Assembly (NCBI RefSeq): GCF_029635795.1
Contig: NZ_CP114280.1
Span: forward strand, 4,303,774-4,367,773
Source: Dickeya lacustris
GTDB taxonomy: Bacteria > Pseudomonadota > Gammaproteobacteria > Enterobacterales > Enterobacteriaceae
Length of the DNA stretch: 64,000 nucleotides
Direction: 5' to 3'
The position numbers and the translations under genes are program-made. This document shows positions 1 to 9,536 of this stretch, in pieces. Under the pieces are notes generated by a model. That model had not been told where the DNA came from, ran no database searches, and saw only the letters and a list, made by a program, of their open reading frames with translations. The stretch's first letter is position 1, and every line of letters begins with the position of its first letter.

Positions 1-2
1 TG

Positions 3-302
3 CACGAAAATCATCTGGAGCAAATCGAGTGTGGTTGTGTTGTGGCGGCTTTGGCTTCGGAAATGCCCCGTATGGTCGATGCTGTACGTGACGAAGCGCG
101 CCGCAATGTGAATGCACTAATCGCGTTGGTGCGCTCAACGCTGCCAGCGGGTGTTGACCCAGCGTGTGCAGAAGGTGCCGCAGCCAGAATGGTTGGCGCA
201 TTGCAGTTGGCCCGCGTGCTTGGTGGCAAGGCGGGTCGTGACTTGCTGGTGCAAACCAGTCGGCAGCTCATTACCGAGTTTGAACCTATTTCCCACCACT
301 GA
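3..302 (+). CDS. TetR/AcrR-type regulator, C-terminal part (truncated by window edge)
   Basis: The reading frame is open from the first bases of the window and ends at TGA 300-302. About 99 residues are visible, helical and alanine-rich, and they resemble the ligand-binding C-terminal half of a TetR-family repressor (ends QLITEFEPISHH). The DNA-binding N-terminus lies outside the window, so the family call rests on length, helical character and position directly before a short-chain dehydrogenase gene, a common target of such repressors. It could be another helical regulator. Confidence 0.5.
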   Translation, partial: HENHLEQIECGCVVAALASEMPRMVDAVRDEARRNVNALIALVRSTLPAGVDPACAEGAAARMVGALQLARVLGGKAGRDLLVQTSRQLITEFEPISHH

Positions 303-371
303 GGCTGTCAAGTTAACCAGGCAGCTTTGTTATCGCCCAGAAATATGATGGTCATCATAAAGAGGTATTAC

Positions 372-1073
372 ATGAAAATTGCTGATTCAACGGTTCTTAT
401 CACCGGAGCTAACAGAGGTATCGGACTGGCTTTCGCCAAGGCTTTTCTTGCTCGCGGCGCGCGCAAGGTTTATGCGGGGGCGCGCGATCCTTCCGGTATC
501 ACCTTACCGGGTGTCGAACCACTCAAACTCGACGTCACTTCGGCTGGCGACGTTGAGTCTGCTATGCGTGTGGCGGGGGACGTAGACATCGTGGTCAATA
601 ATGCGGGTATAGCCGCCGTCGGCGGATTTCTTTCCGATGACGCAGAAGAGCTCCTTCGTCGTCACTTCGAAACGAATGTTTTCGGGGTGTTACGCGTGAG
701 CCGTGCATTTGCGCCAGTGCTTGCACGTAACGGCGGCGGTGCACTGTTAAACGTTGCCTCTATTGGTAGTTGGCTGAGTTTTCCAATGCTTGCGACCTAT
801 GCAACGTCGAAGGCCGCAGTATGGAGTTTGAGTAATGGCTTGCGTAACGAACTGCGCGAGCAGGGAACGCAGGTGATGTCATTGCACATGGGGTTCGTTG
901 ACACCGATCTCACCAAGGGGCTTGACGCCCAGAAATCAACCCCAGAGGCGATTGTTGAATATGCTCTTGATGCTCTGGAAGCCGGTGCGGAAGAGGCGTT
1001 AGCCGACGAACTCACTCGGCAGGTACATAGCGGTTTGTCCGCCGCCGCGCCGGTCTATCTGACGCCGCGTTGA
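372..1073 (+). CDS. Short-chain dehydrogenase/reductase (SDR)
   Basis: Classical SDR of about 233 residues. The N-terminus has the Rossmann motif TGANRGIG, followed by the NNAG motif and the catalytic YxxxK (YATSK) with an upstream serine in NVASIGS. I place the start at ATG 372 (MKIADS) because an AAAGAGG ribosome site lies just before it; an upstream in-frame ATG at 327 has no such site. It follows the TetR fragment on the same strand with a 69-base gap, suggesting a regulator-reductase pair. The substrate cannot be predicted. Family members are cytoplasmic NAD(P)-dependent oxidoreductases. Confidence 0.85.
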   Translation: MKIADSTVLITGANRGIGLAFAKAFLARGARKVYAGARDPSGITLPGVEPLKLDVTSAGDVESAMRVAGDVDIVVNNAGIAAVGGFLSDDAEELLRRHFETNVFGVLRVSRAFAPVLARNGGGALLNVASIGSWLSFPMLATYATSKAAVWSLSNGLRNELREQGTQVMSLHMGFVDTDLTKGLDAQKSTPEAIVEYALDALEAGAEEALADELTRQVHSGLSAAAPVYLTPR

Positions 1074-1307
1074 AATTGTTCTGCCCTCACTGTGTCGATA
1101 AATTCAAGGATGAATGAATTTTTGAGAAACATAGCCACTTTGTTGCCTGCAAAGTGGCTTTTGCTGCACGTCTAACCTGGAAATACCCATGACACCACCC
1201 ATGTTCGCTCTCATGCAATTTAACGGAAACGACTGCCCAAAATATTTTGCGCAATATGGCTCCCTGATGAAGGCAGCGGTGCAGACGTTCGGTGGGCCGT
1301 CACGGGC

Positions 1308-2252
1308 TCAGGCTTTGGCAGACGGTCTTACTGGAATATTGGCAACGATGACACCAAGCGTTATCACGGCGACGCCCATTACATTGGGTAAAGAGAAGTG
1401 CTCACCAAGCAGTGGAACCGCTAACAAATAGGCGAGGGCAGGACACAGGGAACCTATCAACGCACTTTGACCAGGACCCAATCGTTGCACGGCGACGGTA
1501 TAACTCAAACTTGAAACAATACCGGTACCTAACCCTTGTATTAGCAGAAAGGGGAGCATGTCATGCCATGCCGCGTTGCTAAGATGTGACTCGACCAGAC
1601 CTGCCATCATCAGACTGAGTAATATCAGAGTGGATGGAATGCTAAGCAACAAGACACACCCAATCGTATCCAATCCGCTGCGGCGAATTGCCAGCGTGTA
1701 GGCTCCCCATAGAAGACTTGCCAACAGTAGCAGAGTCCCGCCACCGATCATGTCTTTGTTAAATCCGGGCATTACCATCCATGCAACGCCAGCCAGGATA
1801 AGCAGAATGGCGCGCAATTGTTGTTTACTCGCACGATGCCGGAAAACCAGGAAAGCCAGCAGAATGACGGCGAGTGGCGATGTACCCGCAATCAGCGCCG
1901 CCACATGAGCGGCAGATGTAAGATGCCCTCCCGCCGACGCGATAAAAAAATAGGGAATGCCGCCGCCAACAAGTATGGCTATGACTTCAATTGGGCGCAG
2001 GGTAGAGAGTTGTCTCAAACGCGCAGGGAGCCAGGGCAACAGGAGTAGTGTGGGGACGCCAAAACGAAACAGCGCAACATCAGCCACTGATAGCGGGGAG
2101 GCACCGATAGCTCGGATGGATATTGCAAACAGTGACCACGCGATTACTGCAATGGCCATCGCAATATAGCCAAAAACCATTCCTTTGGTTCGATTTTGCT
2201 TCACCTCGCCACGTTGAATATTTCTCTCATTTTTCACATTCTCGACGTGCAT
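1308..2252 (-). CDS. EamA/DMT-superfamily inner-membrane transporter
   Basis: A 314-residue, strongly hydrophobic protein with about ten predicted membrane segments arranged as two repeated EamA halves, the usual layout of drug/metabolite transporters (RhaT/YdcZ/RarD class). The first about 24 residues are polar, so translation may begin at an internal ATG near 2180 (MVFGYIAMAI) instead. It is divergent from an Lrp/AsnC regulator with a 112-base gap between the two starts, the typical layout for amino-acid or metabolite exporters controlled by an Lrp-like protein. The substrate is unknown. Confidence 0.85.
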   Translation of the reverse strand: MHVENVKNERNIQRGEVKQNRTKGMVFGYIAMAIAVIAWSLFAISIRAIGASPLSVADVALFRFGVPTLLLLPWLPARLRQLSTLRPIEVIAILVGGGIPYFFIASAGGHLTSAAHVAALIAGTSPLAVILLAFLVFRHRASKQQLRAILLILAGVAWMVMPGFNKDMIGGGTLLLLASLLWGAYTLAIRRSGLDTIGCVLLLSIPSTLILLSLMMAGLVESHLSNAAWHDMLPFLLIQGLGTGIVSSLSYTVAVQRLGPGQSALIGSLCPALAYLLAVPLLGEHFSLPNVMGVAVITLGVIVANIPVRPSAKA

Positions 2253-2364
2253 CTGGCTCCATCCCGGTAACAGTGTTTGTTTTAAACATGCTACGCAGTT
2301 TTTGATGGTGAATTGATGCTATTTCATCTATTTTTAAGTTTTGATTTAGTGGGATCCTCCAATA

Positions 2365-2829
2365 ATGGATAAGATAGATTCGACAGATCGACAAATCATT
2401 GCACTCTTACAGCAAGAGGGGCGACTAACCATTCAAGAGTTGTCTCAGAAAATCAATCTTTCCCCGACTCCGTGCCTGCGGCGAGTGAGGCTGTTGGAGA
2501 AAGCTGGCGTTATAAGTGGCTATACAGCCGTTGTAAATGAGGAAGCCTATGGGCTGCCAATCACCGCGTTGGTGCGAATCCGTTTGGAACATCATTCAGA
2601 ATCATCGGTACGCACATTCGAGCAATCGGTGGGCTTCATTGACGAAATCATGGACTGTTATGTCATGGCGGGTGATGCAGACTATTTGCTGCGTGTGTTG
2701 GTTGGCAGCTTTCGCGACTACGAACGCTTTGTACGAGACAAGCTACAGAAAATTGGTGGTATTGCTGCGATTGAGACCAGTTTTGCCTATGGCGTGGTTA
2801 AACGCGCAAAGGTCTTTCCTCGTCTTTAA
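2365..2829 (+). CDS. Lrp/AsnC-family transcriptional regulator
   Basis: 154 residues, the normal length. The N-terminal winged helix-turn-helix reads DSTDRQIIALLQQEGR then IQELSQKINLSPTPCLRRVRLLE, and the C-terminal RAM/AsnC ligand-binding domain includes DYLLRVLVGSFRDYERFV and ends in a basic tail. These proteins bind DNA as octamers or dimers and respond to small amino-acid-like ligands. The divergent EamA exporter gene is the obvious target. The 2253-2364 gap would hold the shared operator, but I cannot identify a specific site. Confidence 0.9.
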   Translation: MDKIDSTDRQIIALLQQEGRLTIQELSQKINLSPTPCLRRVRLLEKAGVISGYTAVVNEEAYGLPITALVRIRLEHHSESSVRTFEQSVGFIDEIMDCYVMAGDADYLLRVLVGSFRDYERFVRDKLQKIGGIAAIETSFAYGVVKRAKVFPRL

Positions 2830-2994
2830 ATGCGTAATCGACCGGGTACACGAAGAGCCGTGTGAACGACCTCGCGCGCTTCGTTGCACAACGCCGCCTC
2901 ACTTCATCGTCATATCGTGGTTTACATGTACGCACAGGCTGGCAGCAGAGAATTCGGTCTCCTGACCCCCGCCAGCCTATGTTTAACACTATTG

Positions 2995-3042
2995 ACATTG
3001 AGCACTGATGACACTGAGCACTGATGGCATTGAACGCGGATA
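2995..3042. repeat. Degenerate 16-bp tandem repeat (3 units)
   Basis: Three consecutive 16-base units at 2995-3010, 3011-3026 and 3027-3042. The first two differ by one base (ACATTGAGCACTGATG / ACACTGAGCACTGATG) and the third is diverged (GCATTGAACGCGGATA). It sits just downstream of the NAD(P)-binding oxidoreductase gene that ends at 3055, between two convergent genes. It is one of several similar short-period repeats in this window. Confidence 0.75.
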
Positions 3043-3054
3043 AAATTATCTATT

Positions 3055-3792
3055 TTATCCGTGGTTTGTGCTCCGATTTGCCGCAACGAGTGAGCCTCGG
3101 TCGGTCGCAACGTGCCCGGCCATAACAGCCTGAATCAACGCATCCCGATTTTTAGGCGCGCTGGCTGCATTGGCGGCTGCTAAGGCACGTTTTAGCTCAT
3201 CAATAGCGAGCTCAGTGCAATAGGCCGGTGTACCCGGCTGCTGACGCCATGATTCCGCAAGCGGCCCGGCATCCACGACGTCAAACCCCGTATCATTCAC
3301 AAGTTCAGCGACAATCTGCTTTGCAGTGACATTATCGCCACTTATCGGAATGGCCAGACGGCCCGGTGCGCCGGGTTCACGGGATGCTGCTTTGAGCGTC
3401 GCGCTCCCCAATGCGTTCCAGGCTTTGATGACCGGTTTACCCACTTGTTCGCTCACCCAGACCGTCTCCGGCTTGCCATTGCGTACGTCGCTAATGTCGC
3501 CATCCCTGAAAGGGTAGTAATTAGATGTATCAATGATAATGGCGTCAGCCGGGGCTGATTCCAGCAACCTTGCGGCCTCGCGATTCACATTGAAAGGGAG
3601 TGAGAGGATAACGACCTGCGCACCTTGCGCGGCTTCAGTGGCGGTGACAGCCAATATATTGGTGCCTTGAATACTTTCAGCCAAACTTGCGGGATCGCGG
3701 GAGTTGGCAAGCCTGACTACGTGGCCCGCGCTAGATAGTTTGCGGGCAAGCTCGGCACCAATAGCGCCAGCCCCGATGATGCCAATGTTCAT
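3055..3792 (-). CDS. NADPH-dependent F420-reductase-like oxidoreductase (NAD-binding)
   Basis: 245 residues. The N-terminus is a Rossmann dinucleotide-binding motif (IGIIGAGAIGAELARKL) of the NADP oxidoreductase coenzyme F420-dependent family (NpdG/FNO fold). A conserved NSRDP follows the second strand and is typical of this family. Enterobacteria do not make F420, so here such proteins presumably act as NADPH reductases on another acceptor, which is inference. It is divergent from the truncated LysR gene at 3965-4624, which may once have been its regulator. Confidence 0.8.
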   Translation of the reverse strand: MNIGIIGAGAIGAELARKLSSAGHVVRLANSRDPASLAESIQGTNILAVTATEAAQGAQVVILSLPFNVNREAARLLESAPADAIIIDTSNYYPFRDGDISDVRNGKPETVWVSEQVGKPVIKAWNALGSATLKAASREPGAPGRLAIPISGDNVTAKQIVAELVNDTGFDVVDAGPLAESWRQQPGTPAYCTELAIDELKRALAAANAASAPKNRDALIQAVMAGHVATDRGSLVAANRSTNHG

Positions 3793-3964
3793 ACCGTGAC
3801 TCCTAACGTATTCGTCAATCTTAAGGTGAGGTTTATCGTGGCCGTCTTATTCGGGGCACGATGCAGAAGGTCTTTCAGGGCCAATGGCGGACATTAACGG
3901 ACGCAATAGCCTTCAGGCAGCGAGCCCCGCAAGCGATTTATTCAATACTGTGTACCTGGGTTAA

Positions 3965-4624
3965 AAATCCCGCATAAGATCGGAAATTATCTCTCCCTGG
4001 TGGGATGTATTGATAGCCTTTCAACAGCGTTACCCTGACATCACCGTATTTTGTCATTCTAGCGAGAGAGTTGTTGATTTGTTCGAAGATGGCATCGACG
4101 TAGCGCTCAGAATGGGAAATTTAAATACCGATAATGTGATTGCTAAACCTGTCATGGCCGTGGAAGCGCTTTTTGTGGCAAGTCCCGCATTATTAGCACG
4201 TTACGGTACGCCGCAGACACTGGAAGACATGGCAAAACTGCCAATTGCCGCGTGGGAAAGCCTCAATCATGGTTCTTTTGAATGGGGAATGGGATCGGTA
4301 AAGGTCAAGTACGAGCCTGCGTTTTCCAGCAATAACTCACAGGGGTTAATTCATTATGCGCTAAGTGGTATGGGGGTCGCACAGGTGCTGGATTTTTCGG
4401 CCAGACCCTGGCTGGAAAGTGGTGAACTGATACGGCTTTTACCCGGGATAACGATGCAAAACCTCCCGCTACACCTTGTCTATGCCCGGCATAAACATCC
4501 ATCCGCCCTGGTGCGCGCGTATCTGGATTTTTGTTTAGAATGGGTGGGAAAGCTCAACGTCTCTTCCAGCCAGTCGGCCAGTCACACCCCCCAACCAGAC
4601 GGTGTCCAAACGCTGTCGCGATGA
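3965..4624 (+). pseudogene. LysR-family regulator, DNA-binding half missing
   Basis: The frame encodes only the LysR substrate-binding domain: IAFQQRYPDITVFCH, then the DGIDVALRMG motif and the C-terminal LHLVYARHKHPSALVRAYLDF motif, all typical of the DsdC/CrgA-like subgroup. A normal member has about 300 residues, with some 90 residues of helix-turn-helix and linker before this point. Here the frame runs into a stop at 3962 and no ATG lies near; only a TTG at 4010 could start it. The sequence from 3830 to 3960 does not encode the missing HTH in any frame I could see. I read this as a 5'-truncated remnant. Confidence 0.75.
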
Positions 4625-4761
4625 CGGGGATTGCGCAGGTCAATTGTGCCCGTAGCCAATGCGACCGGAGAGACGCGAAGACCGGTCTTGCCAAAAATGG
4701 TGTCCATGTGCGCGGTTGATAAAAACGCCCGTCAGAGAGAGGCCGACGGCTGTAACCGCCA

Positions 4762-5370
4762 TCAACTGCGGTGGTCGTTCGCTGACCTATCCTCAGGGGC
4801 GGTCGTGTTCAGTGACGCGAGGATCTTGTTGCGGCAAACCGTCAGGATTTCATCGGCCAGCGGCGAGTCGTCTGGGCAGGCGCGTGACATGACGATGGCG
4901 CCGATAGCGTGCGCCAGTATATCAAGGTATCGGGAGCGGGCAGCGTCAGCATCGGTTGCGTCAGGCGCGGGGTTGGCTTGACTGAGTGCGGCCAGTACAC
5001 TTTCGATACCGGCTGCAAACGTTGCCCGAACGGCCTGCGGCTGGCGCGCGGCATCGCCACTGAGCGCCGCTATCGTGCAGCCTGTTGAGCGCGCGTCGCG
5101 ATGCTCGCGCGAGAGATAACTTTGCACGAGCGCCGATATGTCCAGGTCAGCCGACAGCTCCGCTGTTTGAGCGAGGCCGCACGCGGCCGATTCCACCATC
5201 AAGTCAGCCTTAGAGCGGAAATGTTTGTAGAAACCGCCGTGGGTGAAACCTGCCTCCGCCATGAGATCGGCAACACCAATCCCATCGTAACCGCGTTCAC
5301 GAAACAGCGTCGATGCCGTTTCAACAATGTGTGCCCGGTTTGCCTGCGCCTGCGCCTTGGTGACTTTCAT
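4762..5370 (-). CDS. TetR/AcrR-family transcriptional repressor
   Basis: About 202 residues from ATG 5370 (MKVTKAQ); a longer start at 5391 (MERNGTD) is possible. The N-terminal TetR helix-turn-helix is clear: IVETASTLFRERGYDGIGV, then DLMAEAGFTHGGFYKHF, with the FYKHF recognition helix. The C-terminal ligand domain resembles the TetR_C_33/AcrR group. It is divergent from the damaged SDR gene at 5598, and regulator-next-to-oxidoreductase is the repeated theme of this block. Targets are probably the neighbouring rightward oxidoreductase genes (inference). Confidence 0.88.
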   Translation of the reverse strand: MKVTKAQAQANRAHIVETASTLFRERGYDGIGVADLMAEAGFTHGGFYKHFRSKADLMVESAACGLAQTAELSADLDISALVQSYLSREHRDARSTGCTIAALSGDAARQPQAVRATFAAGIESVLAALSQANPAPDATDADAARSRYLDILAHAIGAIVMSRACPDDSPLADEILTVCRNKILASLNTTAPEDRSANDHRS

Positions 5371-5597
5371 ATCCGTTCCATTCCGTTCCATTATGAGTTC
5401 ATGCCGTAAGCAATAGCGCCACTATACATTGATTACGATCGTAATCAAAATATTGACAGTTTAGATTATGGTTGTCATGATTAAATCCAATGACAACGCC
5501 GAAAGCTGAAATGGCACGACCGAGAAAACGTTTTTCGGCGAGTGCAGTGGCTAAACGCGCCAACTCACCTCTCACCTCATTCATGCAAAGGAAGACA

Positions 5598-5972
5598 ATG
5601 ATGACCAAGCCTGCAACAGTCCTCATCACCGGGGCGTCCAGTGGTATTGGTGCTACAGCCTTCGTGCTCTTTCTGTCGCAAGGCTTGCATCTCGAACTTT
5701 CACCCCATGGCGTTTATGTACAAGCCGTGCTGCCCGCCGCGACCCGCACGGAAATCTGGGAGCGCGCCGGTATTGATATCAATACGCTGCCTGAAGTGAT
5801 GGACGTGGATGAGCTGGTCGATGCCGCACTGGTGGGCTTCGATCGCCGTGAGCTGATCACCATACCACCGCTGCATGTCGCTGAACGCTGGGATGCTTTG
5901 GATGGGGCGCGTCAAGCTTTGCTGTCGGACTTGCGGCAGGCGCATGCCGCTGAACGCTATCGGGCCCGATAA
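5598..5972 (+). pseudogene. SDR-family oxidoreductase with internal deletion
   Basis: From ATG 5598, preceded by AAGGAAG, the product starts like a normal SDR (TVLITGASSGIGAT). It then jumps directly into the C-terminal third (LHLELSPHGVYVQAVLPAATRTEIW), which in intact SDRs follows the catalytic YxxxK helix. About 140 residues carrying the NNAG and YxxxK motifs are missing, leaving 124 residues instead of about 265. The frame is kept across the junction near 5655-5670, so a short protein could be made, but it lacks the active site. It was probably once a partner of the intact SDR that follows at 6081. Confidence 0.75.
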
Positions 5973-6080
5973 GTATCGACAGTCACGTATTGACTTGCCT
6001 CACACGTCTGTTGCGTCGCGCGGCACACTCCGCCACCCAGAGGTCGGGCAGTCATTTGCAATAATAATCAGGAGTATTGA

Positions 6081-6893
6081 ATGAAAAGAGAGAGACGCGT
6101 AGCGCTCGTTACCGGGGCCTCATCGGGTATCGGGAGAGCCACTGCCGACAAACTTGTCGCGGCCGGTTATCGGGTCTACGGCACGAGCAGACGGGGGGCT
6201 CAGGCGGGGTTGTACGCATTCCCTCTGCTGGCGATGGATGTGACGGATGATGACTCTGTCGCCGCCGCCGTCGGTGAACTGCTGCGCCTGGAAGGGCGCA
6301 TCGATCTGCTGGTCAATAATGCTGGCTCCGGCCTTAGCCCGGCGGCAGCGGAGGAGAGCTCGATTGCACAGGTTCGTGCGCTGTTTGACACCAACGTGCT
6401 TGGCGTCGTCAGAGTGACCCATGCTGTTTTACCCACTATGCGCAAGCAAGGCAGTGGCCGCATCTTGAATGTCGGGTCGGGGCTGGGGATTATTCCGGCA
6501 CCTTATAACGCGCACTACTCGGCGACTAAACATGCGATTGAAGGGTATTCCGAATCTCTTGACCACGAAGTGCGCGAGTTTGGGGTACGCGTCGCGGTTA
6601 TCCAACCGGGCGTTACGCGGACGTTATTTGACTCCAGTACCACCCCCTGCGATAAGCCTCTGCCAGCCTATGATGTGAGCCGCCAGAAATATCTGGTCGC
6701 CTACGAGAGCGCCATGTCCGTAGCGGATAGCGCCGATAGCGTGGCTGAAACCATCGTACTGGCGGCAAACGATGACACGCCGCGTCTACGCTATCCCTCG
6801 GGAAAAGTCGCGCGTCAGGGCGCTTTTGCCCGGCGATTTCTTCCGCGTGCTTTCTTCGACAAGATGCTGCACAAGCAATTTGGTCTGGGCTAA
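6081..6893 (+). CDS. SDR-family oxidoreductase
   Basis: 270 residues, intact classical SDR: TGASSGIGRATADKL for cofactor binding, NNAGSG, and the catalytic YSATK following a serine-containing strand (LNVGSG). The C-terminal part (about residues 180-270) is the longer substrate-binding extension seen in retinol-dehydrogenase-like and YbbO-like SDRs. An AGGAG ribosome site precedes the ATG. It lies in a rightward run of oxidoreductase genes (5598, 6081, 7069, 8146) that could be under control of the TetR gene at 4762. Confidence 0.88.
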   Translation: MKRERRVALVTGASSGIGRATADKLVAAGYRVYGTSRRGAQAGLYAFPLLAMDVTDDDSVAAAVGELLRLEGRIDLLVNNAGSGLSPAAAEESSIAQVRALFDTNVLGVVRVTHAVLPTMRKQGSGRILNVGSGLGIIPAPYNAHYSATKHAIEGYSESLDHEVREFGVRVAVIQPGVTRTLFDSSTTPCDKPLPAYDVSRQKYLVAYESAMSVADSADSVAETIVLAANDDTPRLRYPSGKVARQGAFARRFLPRAFFDKMLHKQFGLG

Positions 6894-7068
6894 CGCCTGC
6901 CAGTCAATGGCCATGCGATGAACACCGCTAGTCGGTGGCAGCGCAGCGCCCGGCATGATGTAGAGGGCAGTGCAGGGGCTTTTTGCCTGTACGAGAAATT
7001 GAGTACCCAGCGCACGGTTCCCCTCAATATGCTGACTTATCTACAAAATTTATCACCACGGAGTAAAA

Positions 7069-8062
7069 ATGAGCATAACGTTCAACGCGCTGTTGACCAC
7101 CAAAACCGGCGACACAATTTCAACAACGCGCGTCGATTTTGATGCAGCCGACCTCATGCCGGGTGACGTCAGTGTCGCTATCGACTATTCAACGGTGAAC
7201 TACAAGGATGCGATGGCCATCAGCGGTCGAGCGCCGATAATCCGTCAGTTTCCATTGATTCCTGGCATTGATTTTTCCGGGGTTGTCGAGTCCTCGTCGC
7301 ACCCGGGGTTCAACGTCGGTGATCGCGTTGTCGCCAACGGTTGGGGCCTGAGCCAGACCCATCACGGCGGCCTGGCGCAGAAGGCGCGCGTCAAGGGCGA
7401 CTGGCTGGTTAAATTGCCCGACGTTTTTTCGACGCGTGATGCCATGGCGATCGGCACCGCTGGATACACCGCAATGCTGTCTGTGCTTGCGCTGGAGCAT
7501 GCGGGCGTGACGCCGGACAAGGGGGACGTGTTGGTGACGGGGGCCGGTGGCGGTGCGGGGTCGGTGGCCGTCATCCTGTTGTCCAAACTGGGTTATCGGG
7601 TTGTGGCCTCATACCGGGCGTCTCGAAGAGGCCGGGTACTTACGCGAATTGGGCGCAGCCGAGGTCATCGACCGTCGCACGCTGTCTGAACCTGGCGCAC
7701 CCATCGGTAAAGAGCGCTGGGCCGGTGCTATCGACTCTGTGGGGAGCCACACGCTCGCCAATGTGCTGGCGCAAACGCGTTATCGCGGCGCGGTGGCGGC
7801 GTTCGGGCTCGCACAGGGGGTTGACCTGCCAGGCTCCGTGCTGCCGTTTATTCTGCGTAACGTCACTCTGGCTGGTATCGACTCAGTCAATGCGCCGCAG
7901 GACGCACGGTTGCAGGCATGGGCGCGTCTGGCGACCGATCTGGAGCTGGATAAACTGGCACAGGCCACGCAGGTCATCGGTTTGAGCGATGTGGTGGGCC
8001 TTGTTGAGCCTATGCTTCACGGGCAGGTGCGTGGGCGCACCGTCGTGGACGTCAATGCCTGA
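7069..8062 (+). pseudogene. Acrylyl-CoA reductase-like (AcuI/YhdH) MDR protein, frameshifted
   Basis: Two overlapping frames make one medium-chain reductase of about 330 residues. The first (7069-7689) carries VNYKDAMAISG, the PGIDFSGVVESS and the TGAGGGAGSVAVILL nucleotide-binding motif. The second (7547-8062) continues with TGRLEEAGYLRELGAAEV and runs to the normal YhdH-like C-terminus ending VRGRTVVDVNA. The frames meet at about 7608-7613, where the sequence has one base too many: removing one T or A in CCTCATACC restores VVAS-TGRLEE. This is a +1 lesion in the gene or a sequencing error. The family reduces acrylyl-CoA-type enones with NADPH. Confidence 0.85.
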
Positions 8063-8145
8063 TGCAATAGCGTGAAGATTCAGGTGGGATTTTCTCGGGC
8101 CTTCGCTACGCCACATCAATTCATCAATACAGGAATTCGAATCAC

Positions 8146-9147
8146 ATGAAAGCACTTACATTCAAACGCTATGGCAAATCGCCCGAGATTGGCTTCGCCG
8201 AGGTTCCCCATCCCACGCTAAAGCCTGACGAACTGCTCGTTGAGGTTTACGCGGTGGGGCTGAATCCTATCGATAACATGATTCCAACAGGCATGTTCAA
8301 ACCTATCCTCAAGTTCCCACTCCCGGCCACGATGGGCAGCGATGTGGCCGGCGTGGTGAAAGAGGTGGGTAGCCGCGTGACCCGTTTCAAACCGGGTGAT
8401 GCTATTTTTGCCAGCCTGTTCGATCTCGGCTTAGGTTCACTCGCTGAATTCGCCGTCGTGCCAGAGAATGTTGCAGCCCCCAAACCGACCAATCTGAACT
8501 TCGTGCAAGCCGCCTCGATTCCGATGGTCGGGCTGACCTCCTGGCAAGCCCTAAAAGAGCGGGCAAACCTTCGGAAAGGGCAAAAGGTATTCATCCCCGC
8601 CGGGGCTGGCGGTATCGGCACGTTCGCGATCCAACTGGCAAAACACCTGGGTGCCAGAGTCGCAACGACGACCAGCACAGGGAATGTGCAATGGGTCAGC
8701 AGCCTGGGGGCCGATGAGGTAATTGACTATAAGACGCAGGCGTTCGAGAACGTGCTACATGGGTATGATGTGGTGCTGGGGACTCTCAGGGGCGATGAGC
8801 TCAAAAAATCCATCAACATCCTTAAACCGGGAGGCAAAATTGTTTCTCTGATTGGGCCGCTGGATGCGGCGTTCGCCAGCTCTCGTCGGCTGAATGTCGT
8901 GCTAAAATTCGTCTTCGGCCTGATGAGCCGCAAAATCATGCGTCTTGCGGGTAAGCGTGACGTTTCCTACTCATTTCTGTTTGTGCGCCCCGATGGGCGT
9001 CAATTATCGGACATTGGCAGCTTACTTCAGTCTGAACAGATTCATCCCGTTATCGATAAGGTCTTTCCGTTCGACCAGGCCAAGGACGCGCTGGACTACC
9101 TTGCTCAGGGACGCGCCAAAGGCAAGGTCGTTGTTCAGCTAAAATAA
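8146..9147 (+). CDS. Zinc-independent MDR-family NADPH:quinone/enone reductase
   Basis: 333 residues of the medium-chain dehydrogenase superfamily: GroES-like N-terminal half (NPIDNMIPTGMFK, then GSDVAGVVKEVGSRV) followed by a Rossmann half with AGAGGIGTFAIQLAKHLGA. The zinc-binding cysteines of alcohol dehydrogenases are absent, placing it with quinone oxidoreductase/enone reductases. The full length is present and the end KGKVVVQLK is canonical. It closes the rightward oxidoreductase run, with an 83-base gap after the frameshifted AcuI-like gene. Confidence 0.87.
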   Translation: MKALTFKRYGKSPEIGFAEVPHPTLKPDELLVEVYAVGLNPIDNMIPTGMFKPILKFPLPATMGSDVAGVVKEVGSRVTRFKPGDAIFASLFDLGLGSLAEFAVVPENVAAPKPTNLNFVQAASIPMVGLTSWQALKERANLRKGQKVFIPAGAGGIGTFAIQLAKHLGARVATTTSTGNVQWVSSLGADEVIDYKTQAFENVLHGYDVVLGTLRGDELKKSINILKPGGKIVSLIGPLDAAFASSRRLNVVLKFVFGLMSRKIMRLAGKRDVSYSFLFVRPDGRQLSDIGSLLQSEQIHPVIDKVFPFDQAKDALDYLAQGRAKGKVVVQLK

Positions 9148-9442
9148 GTGTTTCCAGGCCGGGTGCGGCCTTCTGGCTGATTGCGCGGATATTTTATTCT
9201 CGCACCAAACTGACCCCAAATATGGCCACTACATTCTCCCGATGCGGAGGAAACCAAACGTGGCCAGCAGCATGAACCCGGCTGTTTGAAAGAGGAATCG
9301 TTGCGCCCTCGCACTGGTGAGGTGGTGACATGACGGTTCCCTCTGATTGCGGGGAAAAACGCAATCGAACCCGCTTTACCCGTATTTTTACCCGCAAAGG
9401 GGTGTAGCTTCGAGTGTTTTTTAATAGACGTGTGTAGACATG
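9148..9442. other. Intergenic spacer before the island, no gene seen
   Basis: About 300 bases between the last oxidoreductase gene and the left tRNA-end repeat. A leftward frame of 112 codons crosses it but matches nothing I recognise and has no convincing ribosome site. I see no confident terminator or promoter. Confidence 0.5.
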
Positions 9443-9536
9443 GAGAAGGGGATAACCCATTGACAAAAAGCAAAAAACCAGACGTCAGTAGACATCTGGT
9501 TTCTTTAAATTGGTTCCTCTGACTGGGATCGCCTTT
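9443..9536 (-). repeat. Left copy of tRNA-Asn 3' end plus terminator (candidate attL)
   Basis: This stretch closely matches 16251-16340. It has GAAGGGGATAACC, a hairpin of the form CCAGACGTC...GACATCTGG, then CTTTAAATTGG and CCTCTGACTGG, the last 18 or so bases of the tRNA-Asn gene. Identity to the intact tRNA stops at about 9530. The copy is in the same orientation as the right one, as expected for the two ends of an element integrated into the 3' end of tRNA-Asn. Several substitutions show that the duplication is old or that the attP was divergent. Confidence 0.8.

Noticed and set aside
1189..1431. Rightward 80-codon frame after the first SDR gene
   Set aside because: Its second half lies over the end of the convincing EamA gene on the other strand. 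The first 40 codons resemble nothing I know, so at best it is a fragment.
9135..9473. Leftward 112-codon frame before the island
   Set aside because: It overlaps the left tRNA-end repeat and has no similarity or start signal.
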